Below, piece after piece: positions 13,201 to 21,111 of a stretch of 64,000 nucleotides of DNA. The DNA lies in NCBI GenBank assembly GCA_963760375.1, contig CAVXCS010000007.1:434001-498000 (forward strand), in the 5' to 3' direction. Positions within the stretch are counted from its first letter, which is position 1, and each line of letters begins with the position of its first letter. Below the pieces are notes generated by a model. It saw only the letters and a list, made by a program, of their open reading frames with translations, searched no databases and was not told the origin of the DNA. This DNA is from Pelagihabitans sp963760375 (GTDB lineage Bacteria; Bacteroidota; Bacteroidia; Flavobacteriales; Flavobacteriaceae). Both the position numbers and the translations under genes were made by a program.

Positions 13201-15814
13201 ACACTTGAAAGTTGATAGATCCAAGCGCTATACAAGTCGCCGGCGTGGTGCTGACCGCAACTTGAAAATCCCTTTCCAAAATACCGATATCGGGCGTGGT
13301 GAAGATACAAGCGCCCGGAATAGGTGTTCCGGAACCATCCAATTGGGTGACCTCAATGCGGTACCCGCCATTTTGTCCAGGGCCAAAATCAAAGCTCGGG
13401 CCATTGTTTGCGCTGAAGGGAGTCAAAATAGCATTGGTCGACGCGTTCACCAATTGATATCCATAACCATTCCCCAGATTGGTAATGGTAATATTTCCAG
13501 GGGTAGTACAGATAATATCGTTCTTGTCGTATTGAAGATCGAGGGTATTCTGGAAAACGTTGAAATAGAATCGATTGGTACAACCATTTTGATAAGTAAC
13601 GGCCAAGCGGTATTTGCCTTCACTGGCTACCGTATAATTGTTGCCTGCGCCAACCGGGCTCCAGGTACAGGATAGGTCTTTATTGGCACAATCATCCCCT
13701 ACTGCGGCACAACTTGCCTCATCCAGTTTTTCCCAAGTCAAACTCTGGGCGTCGACAATATTTACCTGTAACAGTTTGGTGTCATTGATGCCGCAAAGGA
13801 ATAATTTGGGCAGCAACGATCCATCGGTGGAACAGGTCACGATTTCGCCTTCAATGTCATTCGATGGGTCGGCATCGCCGTTCACCGAATTGAAATAGGT
13901 GATAATAGGGTTGGCCTGGTTCGATCCATAGGGCTCTACAGTGATGATTTCCTTAAATCCTTTACAGGGATCGGTGGCGATTTTATCGACGATATAGGTG
14001 CCCAACTGTGTAACCACCATGGTGCTGGGGTCATTATCCGGATCACCGTCGTTGAGCACGGTATCGGAAGCATCGATCTGACCGTTGTTATTATCGTCCC
14101 TTACCCAATCATAACCATCAAAACCATCACCTGCATCAAGCATTACGCTACTACCGCAGAGTTCAACCGTTCTGTTGAAATTACAGTCTGAAAGGTCGTC
14201 AAGTAAAAAGTTGGTCGCGCCGGGTACCACGAATCCGCAACTGTCGAAATCGGAAACACTGGGGTCATCGGTGATCTGGGCCGTATTTTCAACTCCTTGG
14301 TAGGTGGCATAGGCCAGATTTTGGATAAGGTCGGAACAGGCATTTACAAAATCGTAGCAATTTTCTGCCACCTGTACCCGCATGCGAATATTATAAACGG
14401 GGTCTCCCTCTTCCACGCGGTTGTTGGGTACTGTAAAAAGCACCGTCCTTGTTGCTGCATCATAGCTATAGGTAACCCCCGGAGGCAAAACGAAGTTTGA
14501 CTCGTCCAAGGTCACATTGATGGGCAATATATCCCTAATGGTGAAATTGGCAGCATCATCATTTCCGATGTTTTGGAATGACAGCACATAATCCAGGGTT
14601 TGTCCCAGGTTTACCCCTTGGCCCGTAATATCGTTCCCGCCAATATCCTCAACGCGTTTTTCCAAAACGATGTTGGGCGCAATGATTTCGACGTCGAACG
14701 AGGCAAAGAAAATATCGTATTTGTCCTGAGAGGAACTGGCCCTAAGGATCGCATTGGTGGCATCGTTCGGGATGACGGCATTGAAATTATTGGCAATCTG
14801 CAAGAGGTCAACATCCCACCCTAAAGTATTAACACTGTTAGGATTACGGGTGGTAACAATAGCATCAAACAGGGTGATGTTTGAATTGAAGAAATTATTG
14901 GTGGGATTCTGCGTGTTGCCTAAAGCCGTAAATGTGGGAAGGCCGCCGGCCCTGATCGATAGTCCATCACCGGAAATTTTATTGTCGCCTTCGAGGGCCG
15001 CCACCCCAATATTCGCATTCACGGGAAATGGTGCGGGAAGGGTGGTAAATCCGTTAATGGGAATGTCAACGGTTTGTCCAGATTTAATGCCGGCATAACC
15101 GTCAAATGTGGTGATGAATTTACTGCCGGGAAGGTTCGGATTTTCATAGACCACGACCATGGTCCATCCCCCAGACACCCCTCCGGATATGCTGCTGCCG
15201 GTACTTACCCTGATATTGCCTACGAAATAATCGCCGTTTGGATCGGGCATGGCCGAAACCAAGGAGGTAATGTCTTTGTAGCAAGCGTACGGACTGTAAT
15301 ATCCAAAATCTACATCTCCGGCACCATCAAAAATGATTTCATCGGCGGTGATGTCTTGATAAGCGCCTCCAGGGAGACTCAGTTTAACTTGATTGATGTT
15401 GCTCCTGTTGGCGTTGACATATACGGCCGACCAATAAAGCCCGGCATAGCGAACCTTTGCACAGCTTGCATCGGGAATGTCGAGCGTGGCACTACTAGAA
15501 TTGAACGTTGTGGCATCCCCATCAACGTCGATGTACTGCATGTTTAAATTATCGTTGTAATCGGAAGCGTTCCCGGTATTGTTATAGGGGTCGTTAGGGG
15601 TGGTGGCAGGGTAACAGACCCTATTGCGACCTCTTCCTACACAATAGGCAGCTTGTTGGGCACTGACAATGTTGTTCGCTATAAAGGTGATTTCTCCGCG
15701 GATATCATTTTCATACCGGATGTCAAAATTATTTTTTACCTGCGAGAATGCCGTAAAACTGCCTATAAAAAGTAAGCAAATCAGTAGGAGAAATTTGGGA
15801 GACTTAATTTTCAT
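10280..15814 (-). CDS. Giant SprB-like cell-surface adhesin, N-terminal part
   Basis: The ATG at 15814 opens a clear signal peptide (KIKSPKFLLLICLLFIGSF, ending TAFSQ). An upstream in-frame ATG at 15847 would put 11 extra residues before it and is less likely. About 380 residues of N-terminal domain follow, then a DUF11-like domain at about residues 386-505 (LEKRVED, then LGQTLDYVLSFQN). SprB-type repeats start at about residue 850. The reading frame stops at 10280 only because of a one-base shift at about 10300; the repeat pattern continues immediately in the next frame. Role by family: a T9SS-exported surface adhesin for gliding or attachment. The upstream region carries a conserved block shared with the adhesin gene starting at 20832. 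The PorP/SprF-type gene sits upstream here, not in the usual downstream place, so a dedicated SprF for this adhesin may lie outside the window. Confidence 0.85.
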   Translation of the reverse strand: MKIKSPKFLLLICLLFIGSFTAFSQVKNNFDIRYENDIRGEITFIANNIVSAQQAAYCVGRGRNRVCYPATTPNDPYNNTGNASDYNDNLNMQYIDVDGDATTFNSSSATLDIPDASCAKVRYAGLYWSAVYVNANRSNINQVKLSLPGGAYQDITADEIIFDGAGDVDFGYYSPYACYKDITSLVSAMPDPNGDYFVGNIRVSTGSSISGGVSGGWTMVVVYENPNLPGSKFITTFDGYAGIKSGQTVDIPINGFTTLPAPFPVNANIGVAALEGDNKISGDGLSIRAGGLPTFTALGNTQNPTNNFFNSNITLFDAIVTTRNPNSVNTLGWDVDLLQIANNFNAVIPNDATNAILRASSSQDKYDIFFASFDVEIIAPNIVLEKRVEDIGGNDITGQGVNLGQTLDYVLSFQNIGNDDAANFTIRDILPINVTLDESNFVLPPGVTYSYDAATRTVLFTVPNNRVEEGDPVYNIRMRVQVAENCYDFVNACSDLIQNLAYATYQGVENTAQITDDPSVSDFDSCGFVVPGATNFLLDDLSDCNFNRTVELCGSSVMLDAGDGFDGYDWVRDDNNNGQIDASDTVLNDGDPDNDPSTMVVTQLGTYIVDKIATDPCKGFKEIITVEPYGSNQANPIITYFNSVNGDADPSNDIEGEIVTCSTDGSLLPKLFLCGINDTKLLQVNIVDAQSLTWEKLDEASCAAVGDDCANKDLSCTWSPVGAGNNYTVASEGKYRLAVTYQNGCTNRFYFNVFQNTLDLQYDKNDIICTTPGNITITNLGNGYGYQLVNASTNAILTPFSANNGPSFDFGPGQNGGYRIEVTQLDGSGTPIPGACIFTTPDIGILERDFQVAVSTTPATCIALGSINFQVSNVEPNYEYEIRLDDGSNGGLGTLVDNEAAQPDNNFTFSDLNPGNYIAIARTDDGCFHSEQVTVVDEDDLALSANVVQQIICGNGIVRMDATGGVAPYSYAIWTYVDEGGTTITSYPTVQDIPASEYQASVDFQITAPGDYTFVVVDDNNCYVFSNTVSLTELEIEYTTSFTDETCFGIEDGSISVNVTNSNGFTLTYFLTYPDNTTITNASGTFINLPQGDYLLEIVQTNGPNSCDLQENFTIGGPVDGISADAALTQPYTCLQDGTIQAQNVTGGTPGYSYSIDGITFVGSDTFTGLTDGTYTITVRDASGCTFVTPAVIIPALDPPTDISFAATAPNCPAQTSDVTLTVSDGTGAITYEIIAPAAVNNGNNNVFLGLDPNTYTFRVTDANGCSYDENLTINAVAPITVAGTLINDVSCVGADDGRVDFAVSGFATTYAYSINSGAAITGQSAATINLNSLAPGNYDILVTDETTLCTDTDTITVSEPAVPLAFTYVLTPLSCNADGSVTITATDGWGGYSYQVQKPDLSILGPQASNVFPGLDLTGTYTISVTDGGGCTVTQTFDIVAPANPTVTLDPTTDLCYDPATGVSLTANAAGGVSPYTYSLNGAPSQVGNVFNNLTPGSYTVVVTDAYGCSGTSNTVTIEPQLSVSATLAKELDCTGSPDAVIDITINGGYAAFAYQVDGGASTPVVGNTFSHTTAVDGTFTFLITDSEGCTAQTTVVIDPITNPVATHNATDPSCDGANDGSVEIIIDPNFGTAPYQVDFDGNGLSAQTLYTGLDDKTYNYIVQDSKGCTYNGSVTLNDPAKIDADAVLIQPYTCVQTGTIEAQNVTGGTAPYEYSIDGINFVSGAGAETFSGLTDGDYEIFIRDANGCTFITNKVKIDDVKVPNRLHVRDMTDVSCPDETSDVTLHVHDGKAPYTFEIIAPIAIPSTSVSGDEGTFDGLSPGTYTARVTDANGCSSRRRFHH
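10300..10301 (-). other. One-base frameshift inside the giant adhesin gene
   Basis: Reading on the minus strand, the motif TDANGCS is followed by one surplus base. Removing it (the T at plus 10300) restores the expected continuation S-D-A-D-F-T-I and an open frame to the window edge. Two comparisons support a single-base indel. The equivalent repeat near 8610 is one base shorter over the same landmark-to-landmark interval. The local duplication, otherwise about 1710 bp (570 codons), measures 1711 bp across this point (9661 to 11372). The site is not a homopolymer, so a simple homopolymer miscall is less likely. It could be a real mutation or an assembly error in a repeat. Confidence 0.8.
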
Positions 15815-16448
15815 CTGGTAAGCAAGTTTGGTTTTACAAGCAAGCATTTATACAATGGTCTTTCTATTGGGTTTGGCTAACGTTCAAATTTTAAGGCTGC
15901 TGTTAAAAAAAATGCGATAAAACGGAAACTACCAACCACAAATATTCACCTTATTAATAAGCCTTAGAACTTAATGTTGTGGCATGGTCCATTTATGTTG
16001 TGAAACACGATTTTAACAAGGTTTGAATTTGTCAAACACCATATTTTTATGGGCTAGGTTGTAGTTCTGTAAGAAATCGAAAAGAAGAAAGAACAACTAA
16101 ATTGCATCCTTGAAAAAGGAAGAATCCAATACTATTTGAGTGGAATTACTGCAATTCGCCATTCAGATAATCAACCTTAAAAGAAAGTTTTAAATCTGAA
16201 TTGATCGTCAAAAAAGAGAACTTGCCAACCTTATGGAAGTAATGAACAGCCCGTGCGAAAAATAGGTATTGGCGCGCCCCTTTGGAATGAATTCCTTCCG
16301 ACATTAAAAGTTGTGAGGCTTCCAAAAAAAGGGACAACGATTTCAAAGGGGTCGTTCACAACATGTACTGCGACCCCAAAAATCACTGGAGCCAGCCTAT
16401 TGTAGAATGAATTTGAACAGAATGAAGGGATGGCCTGTCGACAATGCG
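15815..16448. other. 634-bp intergenic region upstream of the giant adhesin
   Basis: No convincing gene lies here. Short minus-strand frames at 16146-16346 and 16231-16485 overlap one another and resemble no family I know. The leftmost 200 bp form the leader and promoter region of the giant adhesin, with the conserved regulatory block at 15939-16012. The remainder, about 16040-16440, is unexplained. The gap separates the adhesin from the PorP/SprF fusion gene, so the giant gene is probably transcribed on its own. Confidence 0.6.
15939..16012 (-). promoter_or_regulatory. Conserved upstream block with paired ATGTTGTG repeats (giant adhesin)
   Basis: On the plus strand, ATGTTGTG occurs at 15974-15981 and again at 15995-16002, 21 bp apart and on the same strand. 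CAAATAT lies at 15939-15945; read on the minus strand it is ATATTTG, resembling the TTTG end of a Bacteroidota -7 box. The same arrangement, with the same 35-bp offset between CAAATAT and the first repeat, occurs at 20964-21037 upstream of the Ig-type adhesin. The 40 bases 15973-16012 match 33 of 40. The repeats start 160 bp upstream of the ATG at 15814. I infer an activator operator just upstream of the promoter. Confidence 0.65.
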
Positions 16449-18581
16449 TTATGCCAATCGGTTTGGTTTCACGCGCATGATCCACATTTTATCGTTATAG
16501 GAATCATTTAACCTTGTATAGTAGGAAATAAGGGCGTTGTTCCATGATTCGTGGCGCTTGAGGTATACATACCGCCAGTTGTTTTCGGGATTGATGAAAT
16601 AGCTCGCGCTCAAACCATAGGAATTCAATAATTTAATAAATCGGCTGGCGTTGTTCGGGTTGGCGAAAACATTGGCTATGATATAGAATCCGGATCCGAC
16701 ACCATCGATTTTGTAGGTTTTGGAATTGACCTCGTTGGCGGAGACTTTATCTTTGACCACAACATTCTTCCTTAACACGTCTACCTCATATTTCGAGGTT
16801 TTCTCCTTAATTTTTTCAACATTACTGGCATAGGCCTCGTTGGTGTATCGGTTATCGACGTTCATGATCCATTTTGGCCCGCTATAATTGCCTCCCAAAT
16901 CGCTCTTGTAGGCATTCGCGGCATCTTCCCAGGTATCATACCTTTCGAGATATACATATTTGAGTCCGTTTGCAGGGTTGTCGATATAACTTGAAGCGAT
17001 TCCTTTTTCGTCCAGCCCCTTCATGAACTTCTCCATGTATTGGCCGCCTTTATAGACATTTGCAACGATGTAATAGCCATCGGCCACTCCTTCAAGGTTC
17101 TTGAATTTTCTGCTTTTTATATCAACTTCTTCCTTGGAAATCGTATGGGTTTCCGTGGTGTTTACTTTGTCTATCGCTGCAGTTGGCCTTTGGGGCGTTT
17201 TTTCAACAGCCGCAATAGCGTCCTGTTTTATAGGCCGCGTCGTTTTTACATTAATTTCTGCTGCATTGTTACGTTTCCCGTTATCGGGCACATATCCATC
17301 GTTGCTGTTGTTCTTGGCGAGTGCTTGCGGCTTTTCCTGGCCTGCCAAAAAGAGGGCTTCGGCCTTGTTTTCAATATCCGGACGTTCGCCATTGGTTTCC
17401 TGTCGTACCATTTTCATGACCAACTCGAATCTTCGTTCCAGATCTTTCTGTCTGTTGGCTTCCAGTGAATCTTGACGGAACATCAGCTCCGCGATTATGG
17501 CATCATTTTCAGCCAGTTTTCTTTTGAGTTCTTCAATGTCCTCATTGTCCGCTAGGTCGTTTTGGTCGATTTCCCCTGCTTCTGCAAGATCATCATTACC
17601 TTCTTCAAGCATGACTCGGTCTTCGGTAAGATTTGGCGTGAAGGAATAGGCGAATGAAATTTCATGGGTCACACCCAAATTATCAAAATCGGTGGCCAAG
17701 CCTTTTTCCATGGTATATCCAAGGGAAAGTCTTTGGTTGATATTGAAGCCCACCCCTGCCGACGCGCCGTAGAAACTGTCGTAGCCTCCCTGTAACCAAC
17801 CAAGTTTCGGAAGGTCTAAGATAAGGCTGCCCCCCAGGGAGACATCACTGGCGTTATTCGATCTCGCTCTTTGGCTGTTCATTCGAACACGTCCCAAGGG
17901 CATCAATCGGGCACTTTCCATAATTCCGGAACCTGACTCGAAAGTGTGGGTGTACTGTAAATGTGCCGAATAGGCCTTGTCTCCGAAATCGGATAACGAC
18001 TTACTGGTCTTTAAATTATATTCGATGAGGTTCTCCGCATAGGCGCCAAAGTCGAACTTACCATAGGAAAGGTTAAAACCGGGCTGGAACGACAGTATAT
18101 TACTGTCTTCAGTGCCGTTCAAAAGAAAATCGTTGGTGTCAATGACATCCACATTGTTTCTATTGAGGCCGGTGCTATAGTAGGCTAAGTTGCCCCCGAA
18201 GGTAAAATTGCTTTTATCGCTAAGTTTGATTCCATAGGCATAGTTGGCCAAAATCCCAATGTTCTGAATGGGACCGATTTTTTGGGAGTAAAGGCTAAGG
18301 CCCAACCCGCTGCGATCTCCGATGCGGCCGCTGTAGCTCAAAAAGTAGGTTTGGTCGTTATCCTGAAATTGTACCGATTGGTTTCTGTGTAATAGATTCA
18401 CATAAGACTTGTCTTCACGCACGGTGGAGAAAGTAGGATTGATCAGAAACCGGTTGAACTTTAAAAGGTTCTGGGGCGCGACACGGTATGGCAAAATGGG
18501 ATCATCTTGCTGCGCCTGCACAGTGGTCGTTAGGGCCTGTATGGCCAATAACAATGGGAGTATGTATTTTAAAAGCTTCAT
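16449..18581 (-). CDS. PorP/SprF-family outer-membrane protein with coiled coil and two SPOR-like domains
   Basis: This 710-residue protein has a signal peptide (about residues 1-23, ending VQAQ) and a PorP/SprF-type beta-barrel to about residue 325, with DDPILPYRVAPQNLLKFNR at the mature N-terminus. An acidic linker with a coiled coil (about 345-410) follows, then two SPOR-like modules at about 492-577 and 622-708. Both modules share GxYxIANV, ASY..NP.N, YVYL.R, a W..A helix and a terminal WIM.V. In the family, SprF/PorP barrels serve T9SS substrates carrying type-B signals; SPOR domains bind peptidoglycan. The gene starts only 7 bp after the Ig-type adhesin upstream, so the two are presumably an operon and partners. 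Usual PorP/SprF proteins are about 300-350 residues, so the C-terminal half is an addition. One related module occurs in the PorE-like protein at 42110-44620. Confidence 0.85.
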   Translation of the reverse strand: MKLLKYILPLLLAIQALTTTVQAQQDDPILPYRVAPQNLLKFNRFLINPTFSTVREDKSYVNLLHRNQSVQFQDNDQTYFLSYSGRIGDRSGLGLSLYSQKIGPIQNIGILANYAYGIKLSDKSNFTFGGNLAYYSTGLNRNNVDVIDTNDFLLNGTEDSNILSFQPGFNLSYGKFDFGAYAENLIEYNLKTSKSLSDFGDKAYSAHLQYTHTFESGSGIMESARLMPLGRVRMNSQRARSNNASDVSLGGSLILDLPKLGWLQGGYDSFYGASAGVGFNINQRLSLGYTMEKGLATDFDNLGVTHEISFAYSFTPNLTEDRVMLEEGNDDLAEAGEIDQNDLADNEDIEELKRKLAENDAIIAELMFRQDSLEANRQKDLERRFELVMKMVRQETNGERPDIENKAEALFLAGQEKPQALAKNNSNDGYVPDNGKRNNAAEINVKTTRPIKQDAIAAVEKTPQRPTAAIDKVNTTETHTISKEEVDIKSRKFKNLEGVADGYYIVANVYKGGQYMEKFMKGLDEKGIASSYIDNPANGLKYVYLERYDTWEDAANAYKSDLGGNYSGPKWIMNVDNRYTNEAYASNVEKIKEKTSKYEVDVLRKNVVVKDKVSANEVNSKTYKIDGVGSGFYIIANVFANPNNASRFIKLLNSYGLSASYFINPENNWRYVYLKRHESWNNALISYYTRLNDSYNDKMWIMRVKPNRLA

Positions 18582-18588
18582 TTCGGAT

Positions 18589-20832
18589 TTATCGAATAAC
18601 TGTTATGGTGCCTTTTTTAAGGGTTGTTGAGGCGTTCTTCACCACATAATAGAACACCATATTTTGACTTTGGAAGGACATGGATGATGAAGGCCAGTTG
18701 TTTTGGTACCCCATTACGTTGAGTACTTCCGCGCCTCTATCATTATAGATGATGACGTTGACATCGTTTTTGTTCGAATAGGAATTGGGAATGATCCATT
18801 GATCGTTCGCTCCGTCCCCATTGGGCGTGATAACGTTCGGTATATTAAAAAGATCCAAGTACACCGCGGTCAGTTGTTTGGTAACCTGACAGTTGTCAAT
18901 ATTGGAGACTAAGATGTATTCCCCTTCTTGGGTAAAGGTCATCGTATCGCTATTGCTCATCAGGTTGTTGTTGGTGTCAAACCATTGGTAGCTTGTTCCT
19001 CCCCTTACCGTTACCGTTTTTGAACTGCCTTCAGGGAATACGATATCACCGTCTACATCCAATTGAATAAGACTGTCATCAAATGTTGTAATGGTGATTT
19101 CATTGGATATCAGGTCACATCCATTTTTTTCTATAACCAATCGGTATATTCCATGAGCTCCAACTTCTAAAGCAAGACTGGCGGTATCGATCGAGGATCC
19201 ATCGCGCTCCCAAGAGAAAGTTTCCCCGCTTAGGTCGGTTGTAGTGGTTATAGTGATGGTTTCCGTGCCATTGCAGTAAACGGTACCCGTGCTGTTGATG
19301 GTCAAGTTTTCATTGGTCAATAGCTGAACCGACAAGGCATTCGAGGTATCGGAATAGGTGCTCAGAGTGGCATCCAAAGTATAAGTGCCATTTTCGGCGG
19401 TGTTGGTTAGGCTGATACTTTTTGCAGTCTCCCCGGCTACATTTGACCCGTCTTTTTTCCACTGATAGGTAAATGAATCTTCCAGGGAAGCGGTAACATC
19501 GGTCTTACTGCCATTGAGCGCAACGGCATTGATGGTACTGACTTCCAGAACCATGCTGGTACTGACACATGCGGTATAGGCCGAAGCATAATCAACGATA
19601 ACTTCAAATGAATCGGGAACGGTGACGGTGGTACTCTCCGAATTTTTCTTGGTCCCCGGACAGGTGCCGCCGTTTTGGGTAACTTCAACATAATAGGTGC
19701 CCTCTTGGGTCACCGATAAGCTGTTGCTATCTGTACCTACCGGACTACCATTTCGGTACCATTGATAGTTCGGGGAGCTCGCTGTGGTAGTGGCACTCAA
19801 AGTTTGGGATTGTGATGGCAACACCACAAGGTTCGCGGCATTGTTGCGCGTAACGGTAAAACTGTCTGCATTGGTCATCGTTACGGCCGCAGAACGTTCA
19901 TTACAGATGCCGGTAGCCGAAATCTCAACCTGATAGTCACCTTCAAATCCGGCCGTATTGGCATCCACGGTATAAGATGTTCCCGTGGCACCGGGTATTG
20001 CGGTATTGTCCTTGAACCATTGATAGGCCCAGGATGGATCGGTAAGATTGATACTGAGTACTTCTGTATCGCCTACACATAGTGAGGTCTTGGAAGGTGG
20101 ATTGATCGCGATTCCCATTCCGGAACCGCCTATGGTCACCATGGTGAAATTCGAATCGGTATTTCCGGAACCGGTACAGGTCACACCATAGTCGATGAAG
20201 GCCTGGTATACGCCATTGGAATCTGCCAAGACCGATGGGCCCGTGGCAGCAAGGGTGGAACCATTTTTTTGCCAAATGTATTGGTAGGTGTTCGGGTTCG
20301 CCACATTATCTACCTGCATGGTCACGGGACCGGTACTACAGACGTCGCCTGAGGTGCCGTCGCCATTCGGACTGATATGAAGATTGGTCACTACATCCAT
20401 ATAATACATATTGTATGCGGCGGATTCGGAACTTGTTTTGGGTGGACTGGTGCTTCTGACACGAATTTTGTAGCCGGCACCCCTGGTATTGGTTGGTATC
20501 GAAAATTCAAAACCTGGGTTCTGCACAAGGGCGTTGCTGGTTTCCCTGGCCAATTCTACCGGAGATGCAAAACTCCCGGTAGCATTCGATAATTCTAAGA
20601 TCCATTCATTGTCAAGATTGGGCGTACCCACCCAAGAAACCGTTGCATAGTATTGGTTAAAGCCACCGTTGGCCCCTGCGCAAATGGCACTCCATGGAGA
20701 ATTGCCAGGTAAATTAGGGTTATCGGCAGGTTGTGGGGCATTGATCAATACTTGGGCCGAAGCCATTGTGGTGAACAACAATAGCAGCGTCAACAACGAA
20801 AAGGAATTGCGGTTGAATAGTTTTGTTCTCAT
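18589..20832 (-). CDS. T9SS type-B sorting (gliding-motility C-terminal) adhesin with Ig-like domains
   Basis: The protein is 747 residues from the ATG at 20832, which begins the signal peptide (MRTKLFNRNSFSLLTLLLLF, ending ASAQ). The frame stays open to 21150, but that extension has no signal-peptide character. About six Ig-like domains are marked by YIWQKNG, YQWFKDN, YQWYRNG, YQWKKDG, FSWERDG and YQWFDTN. The C-terminal about 85 residues form a CHU_C/type-B sorting region (IPNVITPNGDGANDQW, then a conserved strand pattern ending KGTITVIR). The protein should therefore cross the outer membrane through T9SS and stay on the cell surface. It is the first gene of a pair with the PorP/SprF fusion 7 bp downstream. 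Its promoter region carries the block shared with the giant adhesin and is divergent from glnS. The ligand cannot be told from sequence. Confidence 0.85.
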   Translation of the reverse strand: MRTKLFNRNSFSLLTLLLLFTTMASAQVLINAPQPADNPNLPGNSPWSAICAGANGGFNQYYATVSWVGTPNLDNEWILELSNATGSFASPVELARETSNALVQNPGFEFSIPTNTRGAGYKIRVRSTSPPKTSSESAAYNMYYMDVVTNLHISPNGDGTSGDVCSTGPVTMQVDNVANPNTYQYIWQKNGSTLAATGPSVLADSNGVYQAFIDYGVTCTGSGNTDSNFTMVTIGGSGMGIAINPPSKTSLCVGDTEVLSINLTDPSWAYQWFKDNTAIPGATGTSYTVDANTAGFEGDYQVEISATGICNERSAAVTMTNADSFTVTRNNAANLVVLPSQSQTLSATTTASSPNYQWYRNGSPVGTDSNSLSVTQEGTYYVEVTQNGGTCPGTKKNSESTTVTVPDSFEVIVDYASAYTACVSTSMVLEVSTINAVALNGSKTDVTASLEDSFTYQWKKDGSNVAGETAKSISLTNTAENGTYTLDATLSTYSDTSNALSVQLLTNENLTINSTGTVYCNGTETITITTTTDLSGETFSWERDGSSIDTASLALEVGAHGIYRLVIEKNGCDLISNEITITTFDDSLIQLDVDGDIVFPEGSSKTVTVRGGTSYQWFDTNNNLMSNSDTMTFTQEGEYILVSNIDNCQVTKQLTAVYLDLFNIPNVITPNGDGANDQWIIPNSYSNKNDVNVIIYNDRGAEVLNVMGYQNNWPSSSMSFQSQNMVFYYVVKNASTTLKKGTITVIR

Positions 20833-20963
20833 AAGTAGTAGTTTTGGTTCTCTACCCTCGCTATCGTTATGATTCGGGTTGGGGGAAAACGGTTCATATT
20901 TCATTTTTATGTTCAATTCGCTTTGCCCCAACGATTTCAGTACCTTAATACGGTATTGAACAA

Positions 20964-21037
20964 CAAATATGTCATATAATAATGCGGTGTGAAATTTAAT
21001 GTTGTAGCATCTCCCAAATATGTTGTGAAACGCGATT
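20964..21037 (-). promoter_or_regulatory. Conserved upstream block with paired ATGTTGTG-type repeats (Ig-type adhesin)
   Basis: On the plus strand ATGTTGTA lies at 20999-21006 and ATGTTGTG at 21020-21027, again 21 bp apart. CAAATAT lies at 20964-20970, 35 bp from the first repeat. The block aligns without gaps to 15939-16012, and the repeats start 167 bp upstream of the ATG at 20832, against 160 bp at the other gene. A same-strand pair spaced two helical turns apart is the geometry of LytTR-type response-regulator sites, but the match to that published consensus is only partial. Confidence 0.65.
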
Positions 21038-21084
21038 AATCTAGGGTGAGCTACGAATATCGCCTGCCATATTACCATTTTCCC

Positions 21085-21092
21085 TACTTTTG
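21085..21092 (+). promoter_or_regulatory. Putative -7 box of glnS
   Basis: TACTTTTG matches the Bacteroidota -7 consensus TAnnTTTG. It lies 19 bp before the ATG at 21112 and inside the longest open frame, arguing against the GTG start at 21046. No clear -33 TTG was found at the usual distance. Confidence 0.45.
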
Positions 21093-21111
21093 TGCCTTCA
21101 AAATGAATATC

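Noticed and set aside
16146..16485. Two overlapping minus-strand frames as small genes
   Set aside because: They overlap each other, one runs into the PorP/SprF gene, and neither has a family pattern or a plausible signal.
21046..21111. N-terminal extension of glnS from the GTG at 21046
   Set aside because: The -7 promoter box lies inside it, and the conserved family N-terminus begins at 21112.
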